Assembly (NCBI GenBank): GCA_905480285.1 | Contig: CAJQPT010000091.1 | Location: 1 to 40,602, forward strand | Length of the DNA: 40,602 nucleotides | Origin: an uncultured bacterium | GTDB lineage: Bacteria; Planctomycetota; UBA1135; GCA-002686595 | Direction: 5' to 3' | Shown: positions 7,918-15,935 of the stretch, piece by piece | How the letters are laid out: each line of letters opens with the position of its first letter | Numbering within the stretch: the first letter of the stretch is position 1 | Notes under the pieces: generated by a model | What the model saw: only the letters and a program-made list of their open reading frames with translations | The model's database searches: none | Told to the model about the DNA's origin: nothing | Position numbers and translations under genes: made by a program

Positions 7918-8466
7918 ATGAGTGGCTTCAAGAAACTGGGCTCGAAGGGCAACGTGGTGCACCGCGTGGTGCTTCCTGGCCCGACGAGAAGAGCAGGCGC
8001 CCGAGGTACCGGACGCAGCGGGGCGAGCCTGCGACGTCCAACCGCGGAATCGGAGGGCCGTTCCCCCTCGCTGCCGGCGGCGTGGGGACGCGGCAGGCCG
8101 GCCCCGCCGGTCAATACGCCGGTTGATGCGCCGGCCCCGGCGGCCGACTCGGCCGCCGCCCCGCGCTCGCCCTCTGAAGCTCGCCAAGGGCAGCGGGAAA
8201 CCGAACTCCTTCAGCGGCGGATCGACAAGCTCTCGAAGTTGTTGACCGAACAAGAGGAGGAGATCCGGAGTCTCTCAGGTGCCCGTGGCCCCCGGCGGAG
8301 TCCCGAGTTCGATGAAGGGGCGGATGAAGAAGCGACGCCGGTCTACGACCTCGTGAAGCCGGGCGCGCCTGAGAGCCCGCGAGGCGAGAAGCGGCGCGCC
8401 TTCATGTCGAAGTTGTTCCAGGCCAACCTGGATCTTCGAGAAAGCGTCAACAAGTCGAGAGCCTGA
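7918..8466 (+). CDS. Small basic/coiled-coil protein with FQANLDL tail, next to actin gene
   Basis: This 182-residue protein matches no family I recognise. Residues 1-35 are basic and Gly/Arg-rich (MSGFKKLGSKGNVVHRVV). Residues 40-90 are Pro/Ala/Ser-rich and probably disordered. Residues about 97-125 form a coiled coil (RRIDKLSKLL, then EEEIRSL). A PVYDLV stretch follows, then a basic helix KRRAFMSKLFQANLDLR near the end (FQANLDL at 167-173). The same order occurs at the C-terminus of the degenerate GGDEF protein ending at 16970: RRIEKL, then AEIARL, VYREV, KRDLM and FQANLDL. The gene lies 139 bp upstream of the MamK-like actin gene on the same strand, so a role with the filament is a fair guess. 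The ATG at 7918 was preferred; the upstream extension lacks coding character. Confidence 0.75.
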   Translation: MSGFKKLGSKGNVVHRVVLPGPTRRAGARGTGRSGASLRRPTAESEGRSPSLPAAWGRGRPAPPVNTPVDAPAPAADSAAAPRSPSEARQGQRETELLQRRIDKLSKLLTEQEEEIRSLSGARGPRRSPEFDEGADEEATPVYDLVKPGAPESPRGEKRRAFMSKLFQANLDLRESVNKSRA

Positions 8467-8605
8467 GCCGATCAGGGCTGGGCAGGCGGCCCCCGCCGAC
8501 GTTCTCGCTGCGGCCCTTTTCCGCGAGGCCTTCACACGCCATGCTAAGGCATCGCGCAGGCAGGCCGGTTCTTCGCGCGACGGTAGGGGGCACCACCCAA
8601 ACAAC

Positions 8606-9673
8606 ATGACGAACATTCAGACGGACGCTGCGGACGGGCCGGGCCAGGACCAGGGTGTCCTCTACGTGGGCATCGATCTCGGGACATCCCGCACCTCCGT
8701 GACCGCGAGCAACGGGGTGCGCGAGACCATCGAGTCCTTCGTGGGCTACCCCAAGGACCCGGTGGCCATGAAGCTCCTTAAGAAGGACGTCCTCTTCGGC
8801 TCGGAGGCGCGGGAGAAGCGCCTCTCGCTCAACCTCCATCGCCCGCTCGAGCACGGCGTCCTCAAGTTCAACGCCGACGGCAGCGAGAACCAGGAGTCGC
8901 GGCGGGCGGCCATGGACCTCGTGAAGGAGATCGTGCGCCTCGCCAAGCCCCGGAAGGACGAGCTGGTGTACGCCGTGATCGGCGTGCCCGCGCAGGCGCA
9001 GATCAACAACAAGGACGCCATCCTCCAGGCGGCGCGGGAGTCCGTTGACTCCGTGATGCTTTGCTCTGAGCCGTTCTCCGTGGCCTATGGCCTGGACATG
9101 CTGGAGGACGTCCTCGTGATCGACATCGGCGCGGGGACCGTGGACCTCTGCCGGATGCACGGCACCATGCCGGAGGAGTCCGACCAGATCACGATGAACA
9201 CCGCGGGCGACTTTGTGGACGAGGAGCTAGGTAAGGAGATCGGGGCCGCCTATCCCCAGGCTCAGTTCACGAAGCAGATGGTCAAGGCCATCAAGGAGCG
9301 CCACAGCACGGTCGACGCCAACACGGAGAAGATCACCACCGAGCTCCCCGTGGAGGGCAAGCCCACCGCGTTCGATATCACAGAGCAGGTCCGCACCGCG
9401 TGCCAGCGCATCGTGCCGCCCATCGTCGAGGGGCTTGGCAAGCTCATCAGCACGTTCGACCCGGAGTTCCAGGAGCGCCTCAAGAAGCGCGTCCTGCTGG
9501 CGGGCGGCGGTAGCCAGATCCGAGGCCTGGATCGCGCGATCACCGAGGAGATGCAGCGCACCCTCGGCGGCGGCAACGTGATTCGGATCGAAGAGCCCAT
9601 GTACGGCGGCGCCAACGGAGCGCTGAAGATCGCGCACGACATGCCCGAGGAGTACTGGGAGCAGCTGAAGTGA
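8606..9673 (+). CDS. MamK-like bacterial actin
   Basis: The 355-residue protein belongs to the actin/Hsp70 ATPase fold and resembles MamK more than MreB, ParM or FtsA. Phosphate-1 loop: YVGIDLGTSRTSV (20-32). The stretch SFVGYPKDP and the later SEPFSVAYGLD match MamK's VVGYPKD and SEPF.VGYGLD. Phosphate-2 loop: IDIGAGTVDL near 172-181, where MamK has its catalytic Asp. Adenosine loop: LAGGGSQIRGL near 298-308. The C-terminus, DMPEEYWEQLK, parallels the end of MamK. MamK forms cytoplasmic filaments that position magnetosomes. No mam gene is present here, so a different cargo is likely. It is preceded by the coiled-coil gene and overlaps the DUF3810 gene by 4 bp (GTGA). Confidence 0.88.
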   Translation: MTNIQTDAADGPGQDQGVLYVGIDLGTSRTSVTASNGVRETIESFVGYPKDPVAMKLLKKDVLFGSEAREKRLSLNLHRPLEHGVLKFNADGSENQESRRAAMDLVKEIVRLAKPRKDELVYAVIGVPAQAQINNKDAILQAARESVDSVMLCSEPFSVAYGLDMLEDVLVIDIGAGTVDLCRMHGTMPEESDQITMNTAGDFVDEELGKEIGAAYPQAQFTKQMVKAIKERHSTVDANTEKITTELPVEGKPTAFDITEQVRTACQRIVPPIVEGLGKLISTFDPEFQERLKKRVLLAGGGSQIRGLDRAITEEMQRTLGGGNVIRIEEPMYGGANGALKIAHDMPEEYWEQLK

Positions 9674-10878
9674 GCGACCCCGGAACCCGGGAGCAGCAGG
9701 CGGCCGGCGACCCTCCCGAGGGGCGCCGGCCGTCGCTTCTTCCTCGGTCCATCGCCTCTTGGCTCGTGGCGCTGACGCCTTGGTCCGCGACACTCCTGCT
9801 GACGGCCGTCGCGCGCTCGGCTCCCGAGACCGTCGAGAGCCTCTATTCCCGCGGCCTCTATCCCGGCGTCGCGCAGGCCGTGGCGCAGGCTGCGCACGGC
9901 TGGGCAGCGCTCACGGGGTCGGAGCTGAGGGGCGGCCCGTTCCTGTCCCTGTCCGAGGCCGGGCTGCTCGCCATGGCCGTGGTCGGGTGCTGGGCCCTGC
10001 GGCGTGGGTGGCGCCAGGGGGGCGCCGGCGCGGTGGCCCGACAGGTGCTCGCGGCGAGCGGCGGCGGCGCCCTTGTGTTCCTGTTGCTGTGGGGACTCAA
10101 CTACTCGCGCCTCCCCCTCGCGGTGTCGCTCGAGCTCGAGGCCTCGGGGGTCACGGCCGCGGAGCTGGATCGGGTCGCTGCGGATCTTGAGGCGCAGCTC
10201 GCGGTGGACCTTGAGGGCCTCGACCGCGTCGAGCGCGCGACCGAACCCGCGGCGGCCCTGCGCGCGGCGCGTGACGCGTGGCGCCAGGCCAGCGAGCGGG
10301 AGCCATCCCTCGGCGTCGGCACCGGCGTCCTCGCCGGCGTACTCGCCGGCGTGCTCGTACGGCCCGCGCTGTCAGGCGCCATCGTGAGCGGCGGCATCAG
10401 CGGGATCTTCAGTCCATTCACCCAGGAGGCGCATGTGGCCGGGCATCTCCCAGAGCCTGACTTGCTCTTCACGGCGTGCCACGAGCTTGCCCACGCCCAA
10501 GGATGGGCGCGGGAGGATGAGGCCAACTACCTCGCCTGGCGGGTCGGCAGCCGCGCGGCGGATCACAGCTTGCGGGCGGCGGCGCGGCTGCTGGCGCTGG
10601 CGCATGTGCTGGGCGCCCTGGGGCGCGCGGACCGGGCCGTGCTGGTGGACCGCCTCGAGGGGCTCGACCCGAGGATCCAGGAGGCCCTGGAGGAGCGTGC
10701 GCGATTCTGGGACCGGGAGCGCTCGCCCGCGGCGAGCCGGGCGGCGTCGGCGGTCAACGATGCCTACCTGCGCAGCCAGGGCCAGGACGGCGTGGCGTCC
10801 TACGGGCGAATGGTGGACCTGCTGGTGGCAGAGTGGCGCGCGGCGGGTGGGACGCTTCCTGTGGGAGATCCGCGCTGA
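9670..10878 (+). CDS. DUF3810-family membrane protein with HELAH metallopeptidase motif
   Basis: The 402-residue protein begins with a GTG that overlaps the stop of the actin gene. Two or three hydrophobic segments lie in the first 150 residues. They include SWLVALTPWSATLLLTAVA and the GALVFLLLWGLNYSRLPL segment typical of DUF3810. Later comes IFSPFTQEAHV and a HELAH motif (271-275) followed by EDEANYLAW, which supplies the third acidic zinc ligand of gluzincin-like peptidases. The end contains VNDAYLRSQGQDGVASYGR, another family mark. DUF3810 proteins are presumed zinc metallopeptidases of unknown substrate. A repeat LAGVLAGVL near residue 220 is a small in-frame duplication. Co-translation with the actin suggests shared use but no direct evidence of function. 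Confidence 0.88.
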   Translation: MSDPGTREQQAAGDPPEGRRPSLLPRSIASWLVALTPWSATLLLTAVARSAPETVESLYSRGLYPGVAQAVAQAAHGWAALTGSELRGGPFLSLSEAGLLAMAVVGCWALRRGWRQGGAGAVARQVLAASGGGALVFLLLWGLNYSRLPLAVSLELEASGVTAAELDRVAADLEAQLAVDLEGLDRVERATEPAAALRAARDAWRQASEREPSLGVGTGVLAGVLAGVLVRPALSGAIVSGGISGIFSPFTQEAHVAGHLPEPDLLFTACHELAHAQGWAREDEANYLAWRVGSRAADHSLRAAARLLALAHVLGALGRADRAVLVDRLEGLDPRIQEALEERARFWDRERSPAASRAASAVNDAYLRSQGQDGVASYGRMVDLLVAEWRAAGGTLPVGDPR

Positions 10879-10908
10879 GGTCGCGGTTGGAGCGTATATC
10901 CTGGCTCC

Positions 10909-13900
10909 ATGCCGAGCCCTCTCCTCGCCGTCCTTCTTGCCGCGTCCGCCACGGCCGCTCCCGCGCTCTCCAAGCCGACCGCCTGCGCTCCGAATCAGGA
11001 GGTTTCCGACGAGGCGCGCCAGGTCCTGTCGCGCATGCAGATCCCCGAGGGGTTCCGGGTCGAGATCTTCGCCAGCGAGCCGATGCTCGCCAATCCGGTG
11101 GCGTTCTGCTTCGACGTCTTCGGTCGCGTCTACGTGGCGGAGACCTTTCGTCACCACAAGGGCGTCACGGACATTCGGAGCCACATGGGCTGGCTCGAGG
11201 ACGACCTCGCCATCAAGACGGTGGAGGACCGGGTCGCGATGTTTCGCAAGCACGAGGGGGAGGACGGGCTGCGGGATGGGTACTCGGTGGAGACCGAGCG
11301 GATCACCCGGCTGGTGGACACGGATGGAGATGGGGTGGCCGACGAGGCCACGGCCTTCGCCGCGGACTTTGCAGACCCTGCCGCAGGGATTGGAGCGGGG
11401 CTCCTCGCGCGGCGGCGGCTGGACGGTGGGACGGAGCTCTGGTTCACCTGCATCCCTGATCTCTGGCGCCTGTTCGACGAGGACGGCGACGGCGTCGCCG
11501 AGCGCATGGACCAGCACAGCACGGGGTACGGCTTGCGTGTCGCGCTCCTCGGCCATGACCTGCACGGACTGGTGATCGGCCCGGACGGCCGGCTGTACTT
11601 TTCCATCGGAGACCGCGGGTTCAATGTGACGACGGACGAGGGCGAGCGGCTCGTCAGGTTCGGGACCGGCGCGGTCTTCCGCTGCGAGCTGGATGGCTCC
11701 GGGCTGGAGCTCTTCTGTGACGGGCTACGGAACCCCCAGGAGCTGGTCTTCGACACGAGCGGGAATCTCTTCACCCTCGACAACAACTCGGACGGCGGCG
11801 ACAAGGCGCGCTGGACCTACCTGCTCAGGGACAGCGACACCGGCTGGCGCCAGGCCTACCAATGGGTGCAGCGGCCGACCGCGCGGGGCCCCTGGAACCA
11901 GGAGCGCCTCTGGTATCCCTACTTCGAGGGGCAGGCGCTCTACATCCTCCCGCCCATCGCGAACTTCACCAGCGGCCCGTCGGGCATCACGACGTACCCC
12001 GGAACCGGCTGGGGGAACCGTTGGCACGACACGTTCTTTGTGTGCGACTTCCGCGGGAACCCGGGCTACAGCGGTATCTACTCGTTCCGAAATGCCGCCG
12101 AGGGCGCGGGTTTCCAGTCCGAGGAGGTGGAGAAGTTTGTCTGGGACGTGCTCCCGACCGATGTGGACTTCGGCGTCGACGGCAACCTGTACTTCTCCGA
12201 CTGGGTGAGCGGCTGGAACCAGACGGGCAAGGGCCGCATGTTCCGGGTCGTCCCCGAGGTCCGCGACGAGGCCGAGTCCGGCCTCGTCTCGGAGGTCGCC
12301 GCCCTCCTGCAAGGCGGGCTCGATGGGCTCGACGACGCCGCGCTCCTCGCGCTGTTCGAACACCGGGATCGGCGAGTCCGCCAGGAGGCGCAGCTCTTGA
12401 TGGCGAGCCGCATCCTCTCCGCGGGTGACGACGCCGTGGCCGAGGGCAGCCTCACCCGCCTCCTCGAGGTGGTGACAGACCAGGAGGCCCAGGCCCTTCA
12501 GCGGGTCCATGCCCTCTGGTGTGCGGGGCACGTCGGCCGGCTCATGGGGGCGGGCAGCGTCTCAGCCATGCTGCGCTCCGCGTCGCTGGACCAGGCGCTG
12601 CTCGCAGCCCTGGGCGACCCTGACGCCGAGGTGGTGGCGCAGGCCCTGCGCGTGGCCGCAGAGCGCGAAGCGGTGGACTTCCCCAGGGAGGCCCTGGAGC
12701 TGTTGAGGGGCCACCCTGAGCCCCGGGTCCGGCTGCTGGCCGCTGAGGCCCTGGGGCGGCCGGGGCTGCCCGAGGACCTGGAGGCTGCCGCCTTCGACGA
12801 GCTGGTGGACCTCCTGGAGTCCGAGGGGCCGGGCGACCCCTGGCTACGCACGGCAGCCATCTGTGCCCTGGATCGCATGGGGCCCTCGGCGCCGGTGTCG
12901 GCGCTCGCCGATCACCCCGCCGACTTCGTCCGTCAGTGCGCCGTCGTGGTGCTCCGGCGGCGCGGCGATCGTCGGATCGCCAGGTTCCTCGCCGATCCCG
13001 CGCCCGCCGTACGGGCGGAGGCCGCCCGTGGAATCCACGACGCGCGGGTGTCGGCGGCCATGGGGGCGTTGTCCGCTGCGCTCCCCAGCCTCGCGGAAGG
13101 TGGCGATACCACCACGATCCGGCGTTCTCTCCATGCGTGCCGTGAGGTGGCGACCTACGCCAGCGCCTCGCGCCTGCTCGAGTTCGCTTTGGATGAGCGC
13201 GCCGATCGGACCCTTCGGGCCGAGGCTCTCCGGGTGCTGGCGTCGTGGACCCGTCCGCTCACGCGTGACGGGGTGGTCATGGACCACCGCCCGATCCCCG
13301 CAGCCGCGGTGGGCGACCTCCGCCTGGCGGCGACGGACGTGGACGGCGGCGAGGCGCTGGGCAAGCTGACCCGCAGCCCCTCGCTGGCGGACGCCGCGGT
13401 GGGGACGGCCCTGCTCGAGTTGATCGAGAGCCTGGACGACCCAGCGCTCGACGCTGCGGTCCACCTGGCGGCCGTGGCCGGCCAGGCCGACGCGAATGCT
13501 GAGGTCCGCCGACGTGCGTACCGGATGCTCTTGCGTCGAGCCCCGGAGGCCTCGGTCACTGCGGACCTCACGGCCCGTTCGGCGGTGCAGGCGGGTAGCC
13601 CACTCCGCGCGGCGGCGCTGCTCGAGGTGCACGGCGCCGCCGCGATCTCGATCGTGGCCGAGGAGGCGCGTGACGGGACCGCCGAGCGCAGGGCAGATGC
13701 CCTCCGGGTCCTCGCGGGCTTCCGGGACGACGCCGCCAGCGCGGCGTTCCTCGATGAGGGCGCGCGGCTCAAGGGCGATGACAGCACGCTGCTCGTGGAG
13801 TGGTTGCGGTACGCCGGTGGAGCCGAGGACGACGCCGTCAAGAGCGCGGCGGCGGCGATGGAGGCGGAGTGGGAGGCGTCCGAGGACCCCCTCGCCCGCT

Positions 13901-14346
13901 GGCGCATGTGCCTGGAGGGCGGTGACGCCGAGCGAGGCCGGCGGATCTTCTCGTCCAAGGCCGAGACGAGCTGCATGAAGTGCCATGTGGTGGGCGACGA
14001 GGGGGGCTCCGAGGCCGGTCCGGCCATGGACGACGTGGGCAAGCGGCTCAGCGCCGAGCAGCTCCTCCGTTCGATCGTCGAGCCCAACGCCGAGATCGCT
14101 GCGGGCTATGAGAGCTGGCTGATCATGACCGACGACGGTGAGACGTTCTCCGGGAGGATCCTCGAGGAGGACGCCGAGGTCCTGCTCCTCGAGACGGCCC
14201 AGAAGGAGCAGCTGGAGTTCGAGATCGTCGAGATCAAGGCTCGCCGCCGGGATGTGTCAGCCATGCCCTCGAACGTGGCCTCTCACCTCTCAAGGTCCGA
14301 GATGCGCGACCTGATCGCGTTCCTCTCCTCTCTCCGCGGCCAGTGA
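10909..14346 (+). CDS. Large secreted PVC-type haem-binding protein (dehydrogenase-like propeller, HEAT repeats, cytochrome c)
   Basis: The 1145-residue protein has a signal peptide (residues 1-20, LLAVLLAASATAAPA). It then carries a six-bladed propeller domain related to sugar dehydrogenases (about 40-460), beginning IPEGFRVEIFASEP. Two calcium-loop-like DTDGDGVADE and DEDGDGVAER motifs lie in the propeller. Residues about 470-900 are alpha-helical HEAT-type repeats (RVRLLAAEALGRPG is one). The C-terminal part (about 1005-1145) has a c-type haem site, CMKCH at 1022-1026, and a closing GRILEEDAEVLLL beta region. This architecture is expanded in Planctomycetes and Verrucomicrobia, and is thought to oxidise sugars or polysaccharide breakdown products outside the cytoplasm. 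The Met that would serve as distal haem ligand may be MPSN near residue 1120. It follows DUF3810 by 30 bp. Confidence 0.93.
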   Translation: MPSPLLAVLLAASATAAPALSKPTACAPNQEVSDEARQVLSRMQIPEGFRVEIFASEPMLANPVAFCFDVFGRVYVAETFRHHKGVTDIRSHMGWLEDDLAIKTVEDRVAMFRKHEGEDGLRDGYSVETERITRLVDTDGDGVADEATAFAADFADPAAGIGAGLLARRRLDGGTELWFTCIPDLWRLFDEDGDGVAERMDQHSTGYGLRVALLGHDLHGLVIGPDGRLYFSIGDRGFNVTTDEGERLVRFGTGAVFRCELDGSGLELFCDGLRNPQELVFDTSGNLFTLDNNSDGGDKARWTYLLRDSDTGWRQAYQWVQRPTARGPWNQERLWYPYFEGQALYILPPIANFTSGPSGITTYPGTGWGNRWHDTFFVCDFRGNPGYSGIYSFRNAAEGAGFQSEEVEKFVWDVLPTDVDFGVDGNLYFSDWVSGWNQTGKGRMFRVVPEVRDEAESGLVSEVAALLQGGLDGLDDAALLALFEHRDRRVRQEAQLLMASRILSAGDDAVAEGSLTRLLEVVTDQEAQALQRVHALWCAGHVGRLMGAGSVSAMLRSASLDQALLAALGDPDAEVVAQALRVAAEREAVDFPREALELLRGHPEPRVRLLAAEALGRPGLPEDLEAAAFDELVDLLESEGPGDPWLRTAAICALDRMGPSAPVSALADHPADFVRQCAVVVLRRRGDRRIARFLADPAPAVRAEAARGIHDARVSAAMGALSAALPSLAEGGDTTTIRRSLHACREVATYASASRLLEFALDERADRTLRAEALRVLASWTRPLTRDGVVMDHRPIPAAAVGDLRLAATDVDGGEALGKLTRSPSLADAAVGTALLELIESLDDPALDAAVHLAAVAGQADANAEVRRRAYRMLLRRAPEASVTADLTARSAVQAGSPLRAAALLEVHGAAAISIVAEEARDGTAERRADALRVLAGFRDDAASAAFLDEGARLKGDDSTLLVEWLRYAGGAEDDAVKSAAAAMEAEWEASEDPLARWRMCLEGGDAERGRRIFSSKAETSCMKCHVVGDEGGSEAGPAMDDVGKRLSAEQLLRSIVEPNAEIAAGYESWLIMTDDGETFSGRILEEDAEVLLLETAQKEQLEFEIVEIKARRRDVSAMPSNVASHLSRSEMRDLIAFLSSLRGQ

Positions 14347-14409
14347 GCCCACTGCGCCCCGCCGCGGCGGCGGGCGCGGGCCCGCAGGCTCACCACTCAG
14401 TCGAAAGCG

Positions 14410-15468
14410 ATGGACACCATCATCATCCGGGCAGACGCGAGCACCGCCCAGGGCACGGGCCACGTCATGCGTTGCCTGGCTCTCACGCTCGCCCTCGAGG
14501 AGCACGGTGTGGCGGTCATCTTGGCGGTCGCAGAGTGCCCCGAGGCCCTAGTGAAGAGGGTTGAGGCGAGCGGCGCCCAGGTGGAGCGCCTCGCGGTCGA
14601 GGTGGGGTCCCGCGAGGACGCGGCGGCCACGCAGGCCCTCGCCCGCCAGTCGGGTGCGGGATGGGTGGTGCTCGACGGCTACAGGTTCGACCTCGCGTTC
14701 CAGCGGGCGCTGCACGGCGGCGGCTTCAAGCTCGGGTTGGTGGACGACTTCGCCCACCTTGAGGGGTACGAGGTCGACCTGGTCCTCAATCAGAACAGCC
14801 ACGCGCGAGCGGAGGACTACCCTGGGGTTCCGGCGCTCCTCCTGGGCCCGAGCCACGCGCTGCTGCGCGCTGAGTTTGTTCAGGCTCTTCACGCTCTTCA
14901 TGGGCGCGCGGCCAGATCCCATGAAGGGCCCGTCCAGAGGCTGCTCGTGACCATGGGGGGCTCCGATCCTGGGAACGCGACCACGTGTATTCTGGAGGCG
15001 CTGGGAGCCCTTGGGGACGGGCAGCTTGAGACTCAGGTCCTCGTCGGCGCGGCGAACCCCCATCGAGCTGCCGTGGACGCGATGGCCTCGGGGATCCCGG
15101 GGTGCCGAGTGCTCGATCCGGTGAAGGACATGGTGCCCCTGCTGGAGTGGGCGGATCTCGCGGTTTGTGCAGGGGGCAGTACCCTGTGGGAGATGGCGGC
15201 CTTCGGCGTGCCCGTCGCCTGTGTCATCCTCGCCGAGAACCAGCAGCCGATCGTCGCCGATCTCGAGCAGCGAGGGGTGGTTGTCGACCTCGGCTGGGAC
15301 CGGGAGCTGGACGCCGAGCGCTGCGCGAAAGAGCTGGGGTCCCTGCTGGCGGACGGCGCACGCCGGCAGCGAATGAGCGAGCTCGGGCGCAGGCTGGTGG
15401 ACGGCGCGGGGGCAGCGCGGGTCGTGGCGGCCCTCGTGGAGGTCACCGGTCAACCTGCCCGGCGCTGA
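14410..15468 (+). CDS. pseG: PseG/SpsG-like UDP-sugar hydrolase
   Basis: The 352-residue protein resembles PseG, which removes UDP from UDP-2,4-diacetamido-trideoxy-altrose during pseudaminic acid synthesis; SpsG is the related name in spore coat loci. Marks are the N-terminal RADAS..GTGHVMRCLALA loop, LDGYRFD, LVDDFAH, the TMGGSDPGN loop and GGSTLWEMAAFGVP, which belong to the GT-B-like UDP-binding half. Length agrees with the family. The partner genes (pseB, pseC, pseF, pseH, pseI) are not in the window, so the exact sugar is uncertain, and neuraminic-acid-like nonulosonates are possible. It follows the haem protein by 63 bp. Confidence 0.85.
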   Translation: MDTIIIRADASTAQGTGHVMRCLALTLALEEHGVAVILAVAECPEALVKRVEASGAQVERLAVEVGSREDAAATQALARQSGAGWVVLDGYRFDLAFQRALHGGGFKLGLVDDFAHLEGYEVDLVLNQNSHARAEDYPGVPALLLGPSHALLRAEFVQALHALHGRAARSHEGPVQRLLVTMGGSDPGNATTCILEALGALGDGQLETQVLVGAANPHRAAVDAMASGIPGCRVLDPVKDMVPLLEWADLAVCAGGSTLWEMAAFGVPVACVILAENQQPIVADLEQRGVVVDLGWDRELDAERCAKELGSLLADGARRQRMSELGRRLVDGAGAARVVAALVEVTGQPARR

Positions 15469-15935
15469 CGCTGTACTGCGGCTCGTCCTCTGTTCTACCG
15501 CACCGTGGGCGACCTCTGAGCGCCCCTTCCGCGAGAGTGGATCCCTGACGTGCGCCCTTCAGCGGCGGGAGCGTGTCGTGCCCTGGGGGCTGGGTGCCTG
15601 GGGCCTCGGGGGCCTGGGGGCCCGGGTGCCTGGGGGACTGGGTGCCTGGGGGACTGGGTGCCTGACGGACTGGGTTGCTGGGCCCCCAGGAGACCGGGCT
15701 TGCTGGGCCCGCGGAAGACGGGGAGACGGGGCTTGGGGGCTGCGGTGAGGCGTGCCGGTGGGCTGAGGGGCTCGGAGGTCGTCTTGCGGGGCGCCAGGCG
15801 CCGTTCGGGGTAGAGCGATGTTGCCCGGGTCTCTCGCTTGGGGACTGGGCCGAGGAGGGATCCAAGGGGTGCTCAAGGGCTCGTGGCGGTGCGGTCGACG
15901 TTTCCCTTGTCGCCCTACGCGGGCGCACTATCCCC
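15469..15935. repeat. Intergenic spacer with 16-bp tandem repeats
   Basis: No gene is seen. Three consecutive 16-bp copies of GGGTGCCTGGGGGACT lie at 15624-15671, the third with two changes, and degenerate copies extend the pattern from about 15582 to 15710. The G-rich strand could fold into unusual structures. A 16-bp unit shifts frame at each copy, so this is not a coding repeat. Promoter elements for the downstream GGDEF-like gene should lie between 15800 and 15930, but none stands out. Confidence 0.75.
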
